Assembly (NCBI RefSeq): GCF_001263795.1
Contig: NZ_LHUR01000013.1
Location: 62,001-126,000 of the forward strand
Reading direction: 5' to 3'
Source of the DNA: Clostridium homopropionicum DSM 5847
Lineage (GTDB): Bacteria; Bacillota; Clostridia; Clostridiales; Clostridiaceae
Length of the DNA: 64,000 bases
Both the position numbers and the translations under genes were made by a program. Shown in pieces: positions 37,260-46,115 of the stretch (the first letter of the stretch is position 1; each line of letters starts with the position of its first letter). The notes beneath the pieces are model-generated. The model saw nothing but the letters and a program-made list of their open reading frames with translations, was not told the origin of the DNA and made no database searches.

Positions 37260-37958
37260 GTGTTGTTAGCAAATTTTTTACTTAGTATTATTGATAGTAT
37301 GATACTTTTAACTGCTTATGTAAGTAATGGCACTTCATTTCCTCAACCGCTAGATGAAAAGGAAGAAAAATATTACTTAAAGAAATTTAAGGAAGGGGAT
37401 AGCTTAGCTAAGGGTATTCTTATAGAGAGAAATCTTCGACTTGTAGCACATATTGTAAAAAAGTACTCTTATCCTCATAAGGATATGGATGATTTAATTT
37501 CTATTGGAACTGTTGGTTTAATAAAAGCAATAGATTCTTTTGATACTTCAAAAGGAACTAGATTAGCTACTTATGCAGCACGGTGTATTGAAAATGAAAT
37601 ATTGATGCTCATAAGAAATACAAAAAAAATAAAGAATGAGGTTTATCTTCAAGATCCAATAGGAGTCGATAAAGAGGGAAATGAAATTTCGTTAATGGAT
37701 GTGCTAAGTAGTGAGGAAGACTCAGTAATTGAAGTGGTTGAAAATAGAATACAAGTAAGAAAACTATACGATAAAATAAATATGTGTTTAACGGATAGAG
37801 AAAAAATAATAATTAAAATGAGGTACGGTTTAACTGATGGAAAGCCTAAAACTCAAAGAGAGATCGCTACGTTATTGCAAATTTCCAGATCTTATGTTTC
37901 TCGAATTGAAAAAAGGGCTTTAAAAAAAATGTATAAGGGATTTAATAATAAAGAATGA
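37260..37958 (+). CDS. sigK: RNA polymerase sporulation sigma factor SigK (uninterrupted)
   Basis: 232 aa, complete in one frame: no skin-type element splits it, unlike Bacillus subtilis. Region 2 has 'DLISIGTVGLIKAIDSFD' and '[19 protein letters not shown]'; region 4 has 'REKIIIKMRYGL' and 'TQREIATLLQISRSYVSRIE'. A hydrophobic N-terminus (about residues 1-19) is the pro-sequence, with processing expected near Tyr20 by alignment to 'FPQPL'. Mother-cell factor for late sporulation; in some clostridia also early. The start is GTG 37260 behind AGGGGG. Confidence 0.95.
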   Translation: MLLANFLLSIIDSMILLTAYVSNGTSFPQPLDEKEEKYYLKKFKEGDSLAKGILIERNLRLVAHIVKKYSYPHKDMDDLISIGTVGLIKAIDSFDTSKGTRLATYAARCIENEILMLIRNTKKIKNEVYLQDPIGVDKEGNEISLMDVLSSEEDSVIEVVENRIQVRKLYDKINMCLTDREKIIIKMRYGLTDGKPKTQREIATLLQISRSYVSRIEKRALKKMYKGFNNKE

Positions 37959-37961
37959 TTT

Positions 37962-37993
37962 AAAAAGTTGGCCTATTAGCCAACTTTTTTAAA
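37962..37993 (+). terminator. Rho-independent terminator of sigK
   Basis: An 11-bp perfect stem (37962-37972 with 37979-37989), loop CTATTA, then T-run. Confidence 0.9.
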
Positions 37994-38114
37994 TTTAAAT
38001 AGGATTAGGTATAAAATCTTAATAATTTGTTACGAAATATAAATATATATACTATTAAATTACATATTAATATAAAATATAACTAGTATTTAAGACATAT
38101 TAGGAGGATAAATT

Positions 38115-39170
38115 TTGATAACTTTAAGTGAATTATTGGAAAAAACATTTAATGAAAATGCCTCTGATTTACATCTTACGGTTGGTACTGCTCCAATCTT
38201 AAGAATAAACGGAAAACTAACTCCCATTGGTAATTACAAATTAAATTCTAGTGATACAGAGATTTATGTAAAAGAATTATTAGGGGATTTATTTGATGAA
38301 TATGATAAAAATGGAGAGTTAGATACCTCTATTTCTGTTCCGAGTGTTGGAAGATTTAGAGTAAATGTTTATAAGCAAAGAGGAAGTCATGCAGCAGCTA
38401 TTAGATCAGTAGCGTCTAAAATACCAACTTTGAGTGATCTTAAATTGCCACCGGTAGTAAAAGAACTAACTCAAAAACAAAGGGGCTTAGTTCTCGTAAC
38501 CGGACCAACTGGAAGTGGTAAAAGCAGTACCTTAGCAGCCATGATTAATGAGATTAATAGCTCAAGGGCAGAACATATAATTACTCTTGAAGATCCTGTA
38601 GAATTTTTGCATAAGCATAATAAATCTATTATAAATCAAAGAGAAGTAGGAAGAGATACAAAATCATATCAAGCTGCATTAAGAGCTGCACTAAGAGAGG
38701 ATCCAGATGTAATTCTAGTAGGAGAAATGAGAGATTTAGATACTATTTCAATTGCAATAACAGCTGCAGAAACTGGACATTTAGTTTTATCAACATTACA
38801 TACTATAGGAGCAGCTAAGACTATTGATCGAATAGTAGATGTTTTCCCTCCATATCAACAACAACAGATTAAAATACAATTATCTGCTGTTCTTCAAGGT
38901 ATTATTTCTCAGCAATTAGTACCGAGAGTTGATGAAAAAGGTAGGGTTGGTGCATTTGAAATTATGGTTACAAATTCAGCTATTCAGAATTTAATAAGGG
39001 AAGGAAAATCTCATCAGATTCAATCTTCTATACAAACTGGCAATAAATATGGAATGAAGACTATGGATATGAGTCTTGTAGAATTATATAAGAACGGATT
39101 AATTTCAAAGGAAGATTCACTAACTTATTCTGTTGATCAAGAGATGTTAAAAAGGATGATAGGAATATAG
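38115..39170 (+). CDS. pilT: Type IV pilus retraction ATPase PilT
   Basis: 351 aa, typical. Secretion ATPase with N-terminal 'NASDLHLTVGTAPILRINGK', Walker A 'TGPTGSGKSSTLAAM', Asp box 'HIITLEDPVEFLH', Walker B 'LREDPDVILVGEMRD' and His box 'TGHLVLSTLHTIGAAKTIDR'. PilT disassembles pili for twitching or DNA uptake. No other pil gene is here, so it stands away from the main pilus cluster. The start is TTG at 38115 behind AGGAGG. I see no c-di-GMP riboswitch upstream. Confidence 0.95.
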   Translation: MITLSELLEKTFNENASDLHLTVGTAPILRINGKLTPIGNYKLNSSDTEIYVKELLGDLFDEYDKNGELDTSISVPSVGRFRVNVYKQRGSHAAAIRSVASKIPTLSDLKLPPVVKELTQKQRGLVLVTGPTGSGKSSTLAAMINEINSSRAEHIITLEDPVEFLHKHNKSIINQREVGRDTKSYQAALRAALREDPDVILVGEMRDLDTISIAITAAETGHLVLSTLHTIGAAKTIDRIVDVFPPYQQQQIKIQLSAVLQGIISQQLVPRVDEKGRVGAFEIMVTNSAIQNLIREGKSHQIQSSIQTGNKYGMKTMDMSLVELYKNGLISKEDSLTYSVDQEMLKRMIGI

Positions 39171-39177
39171 TATAAAT

Positions 39178-39215
39178 ATTTTCTGAGTTTAATTTATCTA
39201 TTAAATTCAGAAAAT
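39178..39215 (+). repeat. 16-bp inverted repeat after pilT (hairpin without T-run)
   Basis: ATTTTCTGAGTTTAAT (39178-39193) with ATTAAATTCAGAAAAT (39200-39215), one mismatch. It sits 8 bases after the pilT stop but has no following T-run, so it may be a weak terminator or an mRNA end stabiliser. The remaining bases to ftsA hold nothing I can identify. Confidence 0.6.
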
Positions 39216-39419
39216 ATATAGTATAGCTTAATTATTTATGTTAAAATAAAAGTGCATGAACTTAATTAGTTATTGGAAATAAGTTGCATTTAATCAATTT
39301 TATTGTTGGTTTTATTGAGGTTTTTATTAGCAAATAAAAAATTTAATTAAACTCAAAGGGAAAAACATCTTTCTGTTGAATATAATAGTTAGAGGTACTC
39401 TGTGAAGGAGGGAAGCCTA

Positions 39420-40679
39420 ATGCACGACTATATAGTTGGGCTTGACATCGGTTCATCGAATGTATACGGTGCTGTTGGTAAAATTGATAGTAATGGAGAA
39501 GTAAGAATCATTGGTATAAGCTCAGTAAAATGCTCAGGAGTAAAAAAATCAGTGGTGGTTGACATAGATAGCACTTCTCAATCTATAATAGAGTGTATTT
39601 CTAATTTAGAGAGAATGGTAGATGCATCTATAGAAGAGGTATACTTAGCATTACCTTCTGGAGTAAGTGAGCTAACATGGAACAAAGGAATAGTTGCAGT
39701 TTCTTCTGATGATAAAGAAATTAAAGATAATGATGTTATTAGAGTAATAGAGGCTGCGAAACTGATTTCTGTTACTTCAGATAAAGAGATAATAGGTGTA
39801 GTGCCTCAACAGTACATAGTGGATGGATATGAACATATTGTTGAGCCAATTGGCATGAGTGGTATGAGACTTGAAGTAGAGGCTCAGGTAGTTACTGCAA
39901 AAAGCACAGTTATAAATAATTTAAGAAAAAGCGTAAATAGAGCAAGATTAAACATTGAAGGTGAAGTACTTCAACAGCAGGCTATTTCAAAGGCAGTTTC
40001 TAAAAAAGAAGAATTAGATATAGGGGTGGCGTTCATAGATATAGGTGCTCAAACAACAGATGTATCTATTTATAAAGACGGCAACCTTTGCTATACTAAC
40101 ATGATTCCTTTAGGTGGAGATAATATAACAAATGACATTGCAATTTGTTTAAAAATACCTTTTGTTGAAGCGGAAAAATTAAAAATTAAATATGGTAATT
40201 TAGAAAAAACAACCAACGAAAATGACATAATAATTAAAGTTAATGCAGGTTATGACAAACTTAAAGACGTAAGTTTATCGTATTTAAATGAAATAATTGA
40301 GGCTAGAACTGAGGAAATACTGTACTATGTTAAACAAATTCTTGTAGAAAGTAAGTTAGATAATGAAATTTCTGGTATAGTAATTGTAGGTGGAGGTTTG
40401 GCTTTATTTAAAGGAATTACAGGATTCGCAACTAAAGTCTTGGACAAGTCTATAAGAATCGGAACGCCAAAGTATACTGGAACTTCCAGTCCTGTGTATG
40501 CAACTGTTGTAGGAACAATAAATGATGTAGTAAGTACTTTAAAAATAAATAAAAATGTTCACGTTCAAAAGGGTAAATCTAATACAAATGTAAGTAATTT
40601 GAAAGTAAAAGAAAATATAAAAGAACGAAAAGAAGGCTTTTTATCAAAAATAAAAGATTTCTTTACGGATTTTTTTTAG
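39420..40679 (+). CDS. ftsA: Cell division protein FtsA (actin-like)
   Basis: 419 aa. Actin-fold phosphate-binding motifs 'IVGLDIGSSNVYG', 'VAFIDIGAQTTDVSIYKDG' and 'GIVIVGGGLALFKGI'. The C-terminal 'EGFLSKIKDFFTDFF' is a typical membrane-targeting amphipathic helix. FtsA tethers FtsZ to the membrane and recruits the division machinery. A GTG at 39402 opens the frame, but AAGGAGGG at 39405-39412 places the start at ATG 39420. ftsZ follows after 15 bases. Confidence 0.92.
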   Translation: MHDYIVGLDIGSSNVYGAVGKIDSNGEVRIIGISSVKCSGVKKSVVVDIDSTSQSIIECISNLERMVDASIEEVYLALPSGVSELTWNKGIVAVSSDDKEIKDNDVIRVIEAAKLISVTSDKEIIGVVPQQYIVDGYEHIVEPIGMSGMRLEVEAQVVTAKSTVINNLRKSVNRARLNIEGEVLQQQAISKAVSKKEELDIGVAFIDIGAQTTDVSIYKDGNLCYTNMIPLGGDNITNDIAICLKIPFVEAEKLKIKYGNLEKTTNENDIIIKVNAGYDKLKDVSLSYLNEIIEARTEEILYYVKQILVESKLDNEISGIVIVGGGLALFKGITGFATKVLDKSIRIGTPKYTGTSSPVYATVVGTINDVVSTLKINKNVHVQKGKSNTNVSNLKVKENIKERKEGFLSKIKDFFTDFF

Positions 40680-40694
40680 CAAGGAGGTATTATT

Positions 40695-41813
40695 GTGCTA
40701 GATTTTGATGTTGATGTACAACAATTTGCCCAGATAAAGGTAATCGGTTGTGGTGGCGGCGGTAATAATGCAGTTAATAGAATGATTAAAGCCGGATTGA
40801 AAAATGTTGAATTTATTGGGATTAATACAGATAAGCAAGCACTTGCTGTATCGGAAGCATGCCAAAAGATTCAAATTGGAGATAAGCTTACAAAAGGGCT
40901 TGGAGCAGGTGCTAATCCAGAAATAGGTAGAAAGGCTGCTGAGGAAAGTAAAGATGAAATAGCTCAAGCAATTAAAGGAGCTGATATGGTATTTATCACT
41001 GCTGGAATGGGTGGAGGAACAGGGACTGGAGCAGCTCCGGTTGTTGCGGAAATTGCAAAATCCATGGGAATACTTACAGTTGGAGTCGTTACAAAACCTT
41101 TCCCTTTTGAAGGAAGAAAAAGAATGCTTCATGCAGAAATGGGTATTAAAAATTTAAAAGATACAGTTGATACCTTAGTAACTATACCTAATGAAAGACT
41201 ACTTGCAATAGTTGATAAAAAGACTTCCTTACAAGATGCTTTTAAATATGCTGATGATGTTTTAAAACAAGGTGTACAAGGTATTTCTGATCTTATAACA
41301 ATTCCGGGTTTAGTTAACTTAGACTTTGCTGATGTAAGAACTATTATGCTAGATAAAGGATTAGCACATATGGGTGTAGGTAAAGGTAACGGAGATAATA
41401 GAGCAAAGGATGCTGCAAAGCAAGCTATATCAAGTCCTCTTTTAGAAACATCTATTATTGGGGCAACAGGTGTGCTTTTAAATGTGACTGGTGGACCTGA
41501 CTTAGGTTTACTTGAAATAAACGAAGCAGCTGAAATTGTTCAAGAAGCAGCAGATCCAGATGCAAATATTATTTTTGGAGCTGTAATAGATGAGAATCTA
41601 AAAGATGAAATAAGAATTACTGTTATTGCAACAGGATTTGAAGAAAAACTTTCTGAGTTTAACGATACAACAAAAGAAAAATCTTTTGGAAAGTTTGAAA
41701 AGAATGAAGGACCGTTAGAAGAAGGCACTGCAAAACATGAAGCTGCTGCTACTCGTGAATTTGATCAAGCTAACTTAGAGGTACCTGCATTTTTAAGAAG
41801 ATATAATAAATAA
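40695..41813 (+). CDS. ftsZ: Cell division GTPase FtsZ
   Basis: 372 aa. Tubulin-like GTPase with '[17 protein letters not shown]' and the signature loop '[18 protein letters not shown]', T7 '[11 protein letters not shown]', and the conserved C-terminal peptide 'EVPAFLRRY' that binds FtsA and SepF. It forms the division ring, and in sporulation the asymmetric septum. The start is GTG 40695, 7 bases after a perfect AAGGAGG. A terminator follows, and then the SpoIIGA unit with its own promoter. Confidence 0.98.
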   Translation: MLDFDVDVQQFAQIKVIGCGGGGNNAVNRMIKAGLKNVEFIGINTDKQALAVSEACQKIQIGDKLTKGLGAGANPEIGRKAAEESKDEIAQAIKGADMVFITAGMGGGTGTGAAPVVAEIAKSMGILTVGVVTKPFPFEGRKRMLHAEMGIKNLKDTVDTLVTIPNERLLAIVDKKTSLQDAFKYADDVLKQGVQGISDLITIPGLVNLDFADVRTIMLDKGLAHMGVGKGNGDNRAKDAAKQAISSPLLETSIIGATGVLLNVTGGPDLGLLEINEAAEIVQEAADPDANIIFGAVIDENLKDEIRITVIATGFEEKLSEFNDTTKEKSFGKFEKNEGPLEEGTAKHEAAATREFDQANLEVPAFLRRYNK

Positions 41814-41835
41814 ATTAATAGATTAAAACTTTTAT

Positions 41836-41863
41836 AAAGGATGCTAATGGCATCCTTTTTTTA
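41836..41863 (+). terminator. Rho-independent terminator of ftsAZ
   Basis: AAAGGATGC (41836-41844) with GCATCCTTT (41850-41858), then a T-run to 41862. Confidence 0.92.
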
Positions 41864-41925
41864 TTGAATTAATTGGTGTTTGATGGTAAAAAGTGAAGAA
41901 TAAAAAAAATTAAACATAATAAGAA

Positions 41926-41958
41926 ATGACAAAATTTTAAAAAAAATACATATATAAT
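41926..41958 (+). promoter_or_regulatory. Candidate long-spacer promoter of spoIIGA-sigE
   Basis: ATGACA (41926-41931) and TATAAT (41953-41958) separated by 21 bp. The Bacillus spoIIG promoter has a similar over-long spacer (22 bp) and needs Spo0A. The reverse complement across 41924-41935 contains TTTTGTCATT, a partial Spo0A-box match. Confidence 0.4.
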
Positions 41959-41990
41959 TATTCTTAAGGATGTGAAAAGGGGGAAAGGGG

Positions 41991-42788
41991 TTGATATTAT
42001 ATTTAGATGTATTTGTATTACAAAATTTTATTGTAAATGTATTCCTAATTTATATAACTTCACAAACCTTACGAGTTAATTTAAAAATTCATCTAATATG
42101 CTTTGGAGGTATTCTAGGTGTTATATATGCACTTTTATCATTATTTATGAGTGGAACATTTTTGGTTTCCTTACCATTTAAGATTATATTTGCTATAGCT
42201 ATTATTTGGATTTCATTTTACAATTTTAAAAAACTTTTCTTTATTTTAAAAGCTACTATCATTTTTATCCTTTATGCAATGTTATTAGCAGGTTTTTGCT
42301 TGTTTATAGAAGTAAGTAACAGTAGTACGGTTGAGCTAATTATTAATAGGGTTTCTTACAAAAATATACTGGCAGCACTAATGATAGTTTATATCATTTT
42401 ACATAGGACAATTGTTTATATAAGAGATAGAAATCAGCTGAGTAACCTGATTTACGATGTTGATATTATAACAGATAAAAATTCTACTAGAGTAAAAGCA
42501 TTTTTAGATACGGGAAATGAACTAAGAGAACCTGCAACGAATTTACCTGTAATGATACTTGAAAAAGGTATTTTTGAAAATATGCCTGTGAAGATTTATA
42601 GCAAGTATATAATACCATATAAAGTGGTAAATGGTAAAAACGATAATATGGAAGGCTTTAAGCCAGAGTACATTAAAATACACAATAAAAAAGAGAGCTT
42701 TGAAAGACAAGTGATTATTGGTTTTTGTGAAAATAAATTAAGTAGTATTAATGAGTATAATGCTTTATTATCTAGGGGAATTTTGTAG
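41991..42788 (+). CDS. spoIIGA: Sigma-E processing peptidase SpoIIGA
   Basis: 265 aa. Five N-terminal membrane helices (about residues 1-145) carry a cytoplasmic aspartic protease domain whose motif '[13 protein letters not shown]' gives catalytic Asp173. It cleaves pro-SigE in the mother cell after a signal from the forespore protein SpoIIR. The start is TTG at 41991, 7 bases after AAGGGGG. It is shorter than the Bacillus protein. sigE follows 14 bases downstream. Confidence 0.95.
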   Translation: MILYLDVFVLQNFIVNVFLIYITSQTLRVNLKIHLICFGGILGVIYALLSLFMSGTFLVSLPFKIIFAIAIIWISFYNFKKLFFILKATIIFILYAMLLAGFCLFIEVSNSSTVELIINRVSYKNILAALMIVYIILHRTIVYIRDRNQLSNLIYDVDIITDKNSTRVKAFLDTGNELREPATNLPVMILEKGIFENMPVKIYSKYIIPYKVVNGKNDNMEGFKPEYIKIHNKKESFERQVIIGFCENKLSSINEYNALLSRGIL

Positions 42789-42802
42789 GAGGTGCACAAT
42801 CA

Positions 42803-43510
42803 TTGGAGTTTATAAACATTTTGATTAATAAGATATTAACAAAATTTAAGATTTTTTATAAAAGCATTTATTTTATTGGAGGTAATGATGCTTTGCCACC
42901 GCCTTTATCTAAAGAAGAAGAAGAGGATTTAGTGCAGAAGATAATAGAAGGTAATGATAGTGTTAGAACGATTTTAATAGAAAGAAATTTAAGACTTGTA
43001 GTTTATATAGCAAGAAAATTTGAAAACTCTGGTGTCTTAGTTGAAGATTTAATTTCTGTAGGAACAATTGGTTTAATTAAAGCGGTAAATACCTTTGATC
43101 CAGAAAAGAAAATAAAATTAGCAACTTATGCTTCAAGGTGCATAGAAAATGAAATACTTATGTATCTAAGGAGAAATAATAAAGTAAAAGCAGAAATTTC
43201 CTTTTATGAACCCTTGAATACTGATTGGGATGGAAATAAACTATTATTATCTGACATATTAGGAACTGATAATGATATAGTTTATAATTTAATTGAAGAT
43301 GAAGTAGATAAGCAGCTATTACTTTTTGCAATGAAGAAACTAAGTGAACGGGAAAAGGAAATAATTAAGTTAAGATTTGGATTAACAGGGAAAGGAGAAA
43401 AAACTCAAAAGCAAGTAGCAGATATTTTAGGAATCTCACAATCATATATTTCAAGATTAGAAAAAAGAATTATAAGAAGATTGAAAAAAGAAATAAGTAA
43501 ATTGGTATAG
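42803..43510 (+). CDS. sigE: RNA polymerase sporulation sigma factor SigE (pro-form)
   Basis: 235 aa. Region 2 '[20 protein letters not shown]' and '[16 protein letters not shown]', region 4 '[14 protein letters not shown]' and '[18 protein letters not shown]'. The N-terminus to about residue 23 is the basic, amphipathic pro-sequence, with '[15 protein letters not shown]' after it; SpoIIGA should cut near Tyr23. Early mother-cell factor. The start is TTG at 42803, with GGAGG 10 bases upstream. Adjacent to its protease, as in Bacillus. Confidence 0.96.
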   Translation: MEFINILINKILTKFKIFYKSIYFIGGNDALPPPLSKEEEEDLVQKIIEGNDSVRTILIERNLRLVVYIARKFENSGVLVEDLISVGTIGLIKAVNTFDPEKKIKLATYASRCIENEILMYLRRNNKVKAEISFYEPLNTDWDGNKLLLSDILGTDNDIVYNLIEDEVDKQLLLFAMKKLSEREKEIIKLRFGLTGKGEKTQKQVADILGISQSYISRLEKRIIRRLKKEISKLV

Positions 43511-43533
43511 ATTGTACATAGTATAAAAGAACA

Positions 43534-43572
43534 CTCCCTAGGAGATAATTAAAATGTGACTACATTAGGGAG
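43534..43572 (+). promoter_or_regulatory. sigG leader hairpin masking the ribosome binding site
   Basis: CTCCCTA (43534-43540) pairs perfectly with TAGGGAG (43566-43572) across 25 bases. The right arm is the only ribosome binding site of sigG (GGGAG, start 43584). The fold would block initiation. Confidence 0.6.
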
Positions 43573-43583
43573 CTGATGATACT

Positions 43584-44357
43584 ATGATGATAAACAAAGT
43601 TGAAATTTGTGGAGTAAACACTTCAAAACTACCCATATTAAAAGAGAAAGAAATGAGAGAATTATTATTAAAAATGAAGGATGGTGATGATGATTCTAGA
43701 GAGAAATTTATTAGGGGTAATCTAAGATTAGTACTAAGTGTTATCCAAAGATTCAATAATAGAGGAGAAAATGTGGATGATTTATTTCAAGTAGGATGTA
43801 TAGGACTAATAAAAGCTATTGATAACTTTGATTTAGGTCAGAACGTGAGATTTTCCACATATGCAGTTCCTATGATAATAGGTGAAATAAGAAGATATTT
43901 AAGAGATAACAATTCTATTAGAGTTAGTAGATCTCTTAGAGATATTGCCTACAAAGCTCTTCAGGTTAGAGATAGGTTAGTAAATAAAGAAAATAAGGAA
44001 CCAACAGTAGCCCAGATAGCCAAGGAGTTAAATATTCCAAGAGAAGATGTTGTATTTGCCCTTGATGCAATACAAGACCCAGTATCCTTATTTGAACCAA
44101 TCTATCATGATGGCGGTGATGCTCTTTATGTAATGGACCAAATCAGTGATAGTAAGAGTATGGATGATAGTTGGATTGAAAATATATCAATAAAAGAAGC
44201 TATGAAGAGATTAAATGATAGAGAAAAATTAATTTTAAATATGAGATTTTTTCAAGGACGTACACAAATGGAAGTAGCAGATGAGATTGGGATTTCCCAG
44301 GCACAAGTTTCACGTCTAGAAAAAACTGCTTTAAAACATATGAGAAAACATGTATAA
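43584..44357 (+). CDS. sigG: RNA polymerase sporulation sigma factor SigG
   Basis: 257 aa. The N-terminus 'MMINKVEICGVNTSKLP' is the SigG signature. Region 2: 'DDLFQVGCIGLIKAIDNFD' and 'RFSTYAVPMIIGEIRRYLRD'; region 3: 'TVAQIAKELNIPREDVVFAL'; region 4: 'RTQMEVADEIGISQAQVSRLE'. It drives forespore genes such as SASPs, including the one at 2096-2290. GGGAG lies 11 bases upstream of ATG 43584, longer than usual. The gene follows sigE, the conserved order. A terminator follows. Confidence 0.97.
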   Translation: MMINKVEICGVNTSKLPILKEKEMRELLLKMKDGDDDSREKFIRGNLRLVLSVIQRFNNRGENVDDLFQVGCIGLIKAIDNFDLGQNVRFSTYAVPMIIGEIRRYLRDNNSIRVSRSLRDIAYKALQVRDRLVNKENKEPTVAQIAKELNIPREDVVFALDAIQDPVSLFEPIYHDGGDALYVMDQISDSKSMDDSWIENISIKEAMKRLNDREKLILNMRFFQGRTQMEVADEIGISQAQVSRLEKTALKHMRKHV

Positions 44358-44386
44358 GGAGCCTTAGGGCTCTTTATTACTTTTTT
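44356..44386 (+). terminator. Rho-independent terminator of sigG
   Basis: AAGGAGCC with GGCTCTTT (44356-44363 with 44368-44375, one G-T pair), then a T-run at 44381-44386. Confidence 0.8.
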
Positions 44387-44450
44387 ATAATATATAAAAT
44401 GAATTACTCATATAATGTAAAGAATAAATGGGAAAGGGGAGTTGATAATA

Positions 44451-44690
44451 ATGGAATATTATTCAATTAATAATTTAAAAATGATGGAGGTTATAGATAT
44501 AAGTACTGGAACCAAATTGGGATATATTAAAGATTTAGTAATCGAATACAACGAGTATAAAATAATGTCTATATTGATACCGAGAGAAAAAAGTGGTTGG
44601 TTTTCTAAAAGTAATGATTTTGAAATTGAATGGGACAAGATAACAAAAATAGGTAAGGATATTATTTTAGTTAATCTTAATAATGGTTAA
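44451..44690 (+). CDS. YlmC/YmxH family sporulation protein (PRC-barrel)
   Basis: 79 aa, a single PRC barrel: 'MMEVIDISTGTKLGYIKDL' then beta strands ending 'FEIEWDKITKIGKDIILVNL'. Family members are linked to sporulation in Firmicutes with no known mechanism. The frame starts at TTG 44442, but GGGGA lies directly against it and 10 bases from ATG 44451. Shorter and single-domain compared with the two-repeat PRC protein at 21980-22477. Confidence 0.85.
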   Translation: MEYYSINNLKMMEVIDISTGTKLGYIKDLVIEYNEYKIMSILIPREKSGWFSKSNDFEIEWDKITKIGKDIILVNLNNG

Positions 44691-44775
44691 TACATAACAA
44701 ATAGTAGTAATATTTATTCATTAATAGTATAATTTAAAAAAAGGAAAATTGTTTATACAAGTGAGGAGTGATATT

Positions 44776-45240
44776 TTGAAGTGCCCGTTTTGTGGTTTTG
44801 AAGAAAGTAAGGTTGTAGACTCTAGATCAACAGAGGACCATAAGGCTATTAGAAGGCGTAGGGAGTGTCTGTCCTGTAATAAGAGATATACTACTTATGA
44901 AAAGGTAGATGATATTCCAATATTAGTAATCAAGAGAGATTCTAATAGGGAGTACTTTGATAAATCAAAAATAATAAATGGATTAATAATAGCATGTCAA
45001 AAAAGACCTGTATCTAGAATACAAATTGAAGAAATTGCTGAAGAAGTAGAGAAGAAATTAAGCAATGACATGTTGTCTGAAGTAAAATCAGAATTAATTG
45101 GTGAATTAGTCATGGAAAAATTAAAGAAGATTGATGAAGTATCATATGTTAGATTTGCATCAGTGTATAGACAATTTAAAGATATAAATACTTTTATTGA
45201 GGAAATTAAAAATTTAATGTCAAATAAAAAAGTGCTCTAA
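44776..45240 (+). CDS. nrdR: Transcriptional repressor NrdR
   Basis: 154 aa. N-terminal zinc ribbon Cys3/Cys6 ('KCPFCGF') and Cys31/Cys34 ('CLSCNKRYTTYEK'), then an ATP-cone domain ('PILVIKRDSNREYFDKSKI' to 'FIEEIKNLMS'). It represses ribonucleotide reductase genes in response to ATP/dATP. The frame could begin at 44749, but GAGGAG at 44763-44768 is 7 bases before TTG 44776, and the zinc ribbon starts right there. No nrd gene is adjacent. Confidence 0.95.
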   Translation: MKCPFCGFEESKVVDSRSTEDHKAIRRRRECLSCNKRYTTYEKVDDIPILVIKRDSNREYFDKSKIINGLIIACQKRPVSRIQIEEIAEEVEKKLSNDMLSEVKSELIGELVMEKLKKIDEVSYVRFASVYRQFKDINTFIEEIKNLMSNKKVL

Positions 45241-45259
45241 TTAAGTATAGGGCATTTTT
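45228..45259 (+). terminator. Terminator of nrdR, overlapping its last codons
   Basis: AAAAAGTGCTCTA (from 45227) pairs with TAGGGCATTTTT (45248-45259) with G-T pairs, then T-rich sequence. The left arm lies inside the coding end. Confidence 0.75.
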
Positions 45260-45352
45260 GTTATGTTAAAATACAGTTAATAAAGTTAAGTTCTTTAACA
45301 CAATATAAATAAATTAATAGTTTGATGTTAAAATATTATTAAGGAGATAAAT

Positions 45353-46075
45353 ATGATTGAATCAAATTTAATAATAGTTGATGATATTTATAAGTTTATG
45401 AAATTTCAGGATAATGAGGCAGAAATATATTTTTCTTCTGCAGAAGGAGGTTTGAATTTTAATCCTAATAATAATAAGGGTATAGAAAATATTAATAAGC
45501 TAAAAGAATGGTTTGAACTAAAAGATGTAGGTTATTTAAAGCAAATACACAGTGATATAGTTCATATTTATGATGGTAAAATAATTCAAGGTGATGCTAT
45601 TATGACAAATAAAAGAGGAGTAGCAGTGGGTGTTTTTACAGCAGACTGTGTTCCAATAATAATTTATGATAAGGTCAATAAAGCAGTTTCAGCTATTCAT
45701 AGTGGTTGGAAGGGAACCTTAGGCTGTATTGTACTTAAAAGCATTGAAGAAATGAAAAAAACTTATGAAAGTAAATTGAAAGATCTATCGATATATATTG
45801 GACCTCATAATATGGGATGCTGTTATGAAGTTGGGGTTGATTTAATAGAAAAATTTCTTGAATCTAATGAGTTCAGTAAAGAAAAAATAATTTATAAAAG
45901 AAATTTAAGCCTGCAGAATTGTATAATTAATCAATTAAATTCAATTGGAATAGGACTAAATCAAATAAATTTAGTTAATAAATGTACATCTTGTAATAAT
46001 GAATTTGAGTTATATTCTTATAGGAAATCTTCTAATAAAGAAGGTAGAATGTTTTCATTTATATTTTTAAGATAA
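45353..46075 (+). CDS. pgeF: Multicopper-like polyphenol oxidase / purine nucleoside phosphorylase family protein PgeF (YlmD, LACC1-like)
   Basis: 240 aa. Zinc-type residues His66 ('LKQIHSDIVHI'), Cys99 ('FTADCVPI') and His116 ('AIHSGWKG') define the DUF152/laccase-domain family. Family members act on purine nucleosides (adenosine deaminase/phosphorylase activity), and some are called peptidoglycan editing factors that remove mis-incorporated amino acids. Which applies here cannot be told from sequence. The ATG has AAGGAG 8 bases upstream. It usually sits in the ylm cluster after sigG; here nrdR is between. Confidence 0.9.
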   Translation: MIESNLIIVDDIYKFMKFQDNEAEIYFSSAEGGLNFNPNNNKGIENINKLKEWFELKDVGYLKQIHSDIVHIYDGKIIQGDAIMTNKRGVAVGVFTADCVPIIIYDKVNKAVSAIHSGWKGTLGCIVLKSIEEMKKTYESKLKDLSIYIGPHNMGCCYEVGVDLIEKFLESNEFSKEKIIYKRNLSLQNCIINQLNSIGIGLNQINLVNKCTSCNNEFELYSYRKSSNKEGRMFSFIFLR

Positions 46076-46115
46076 AATATTTATATAGTATATAATAAAT
46101 GAGGAGGCTATAGAA

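Noticed and set aside
37991-38114. A c-di-GMP riboswitch upstream of pilT
   Set aside because: No conserved c-di-GMP aptamer motif is visible; the stretch is plain A+T-rich sequence.
39178-39215. Full Rho-independent terminator after pilT
   Set aside because: The stem is good but no T-run follows, so it is listed only as an inverted repeat.
40698-41132. A 144-codon minus-strand open frame inside ftsZ
   Set aside because: Shadow of ftsZ; cysteine-, serine- and asparagine-rich product with no recognisable domain.
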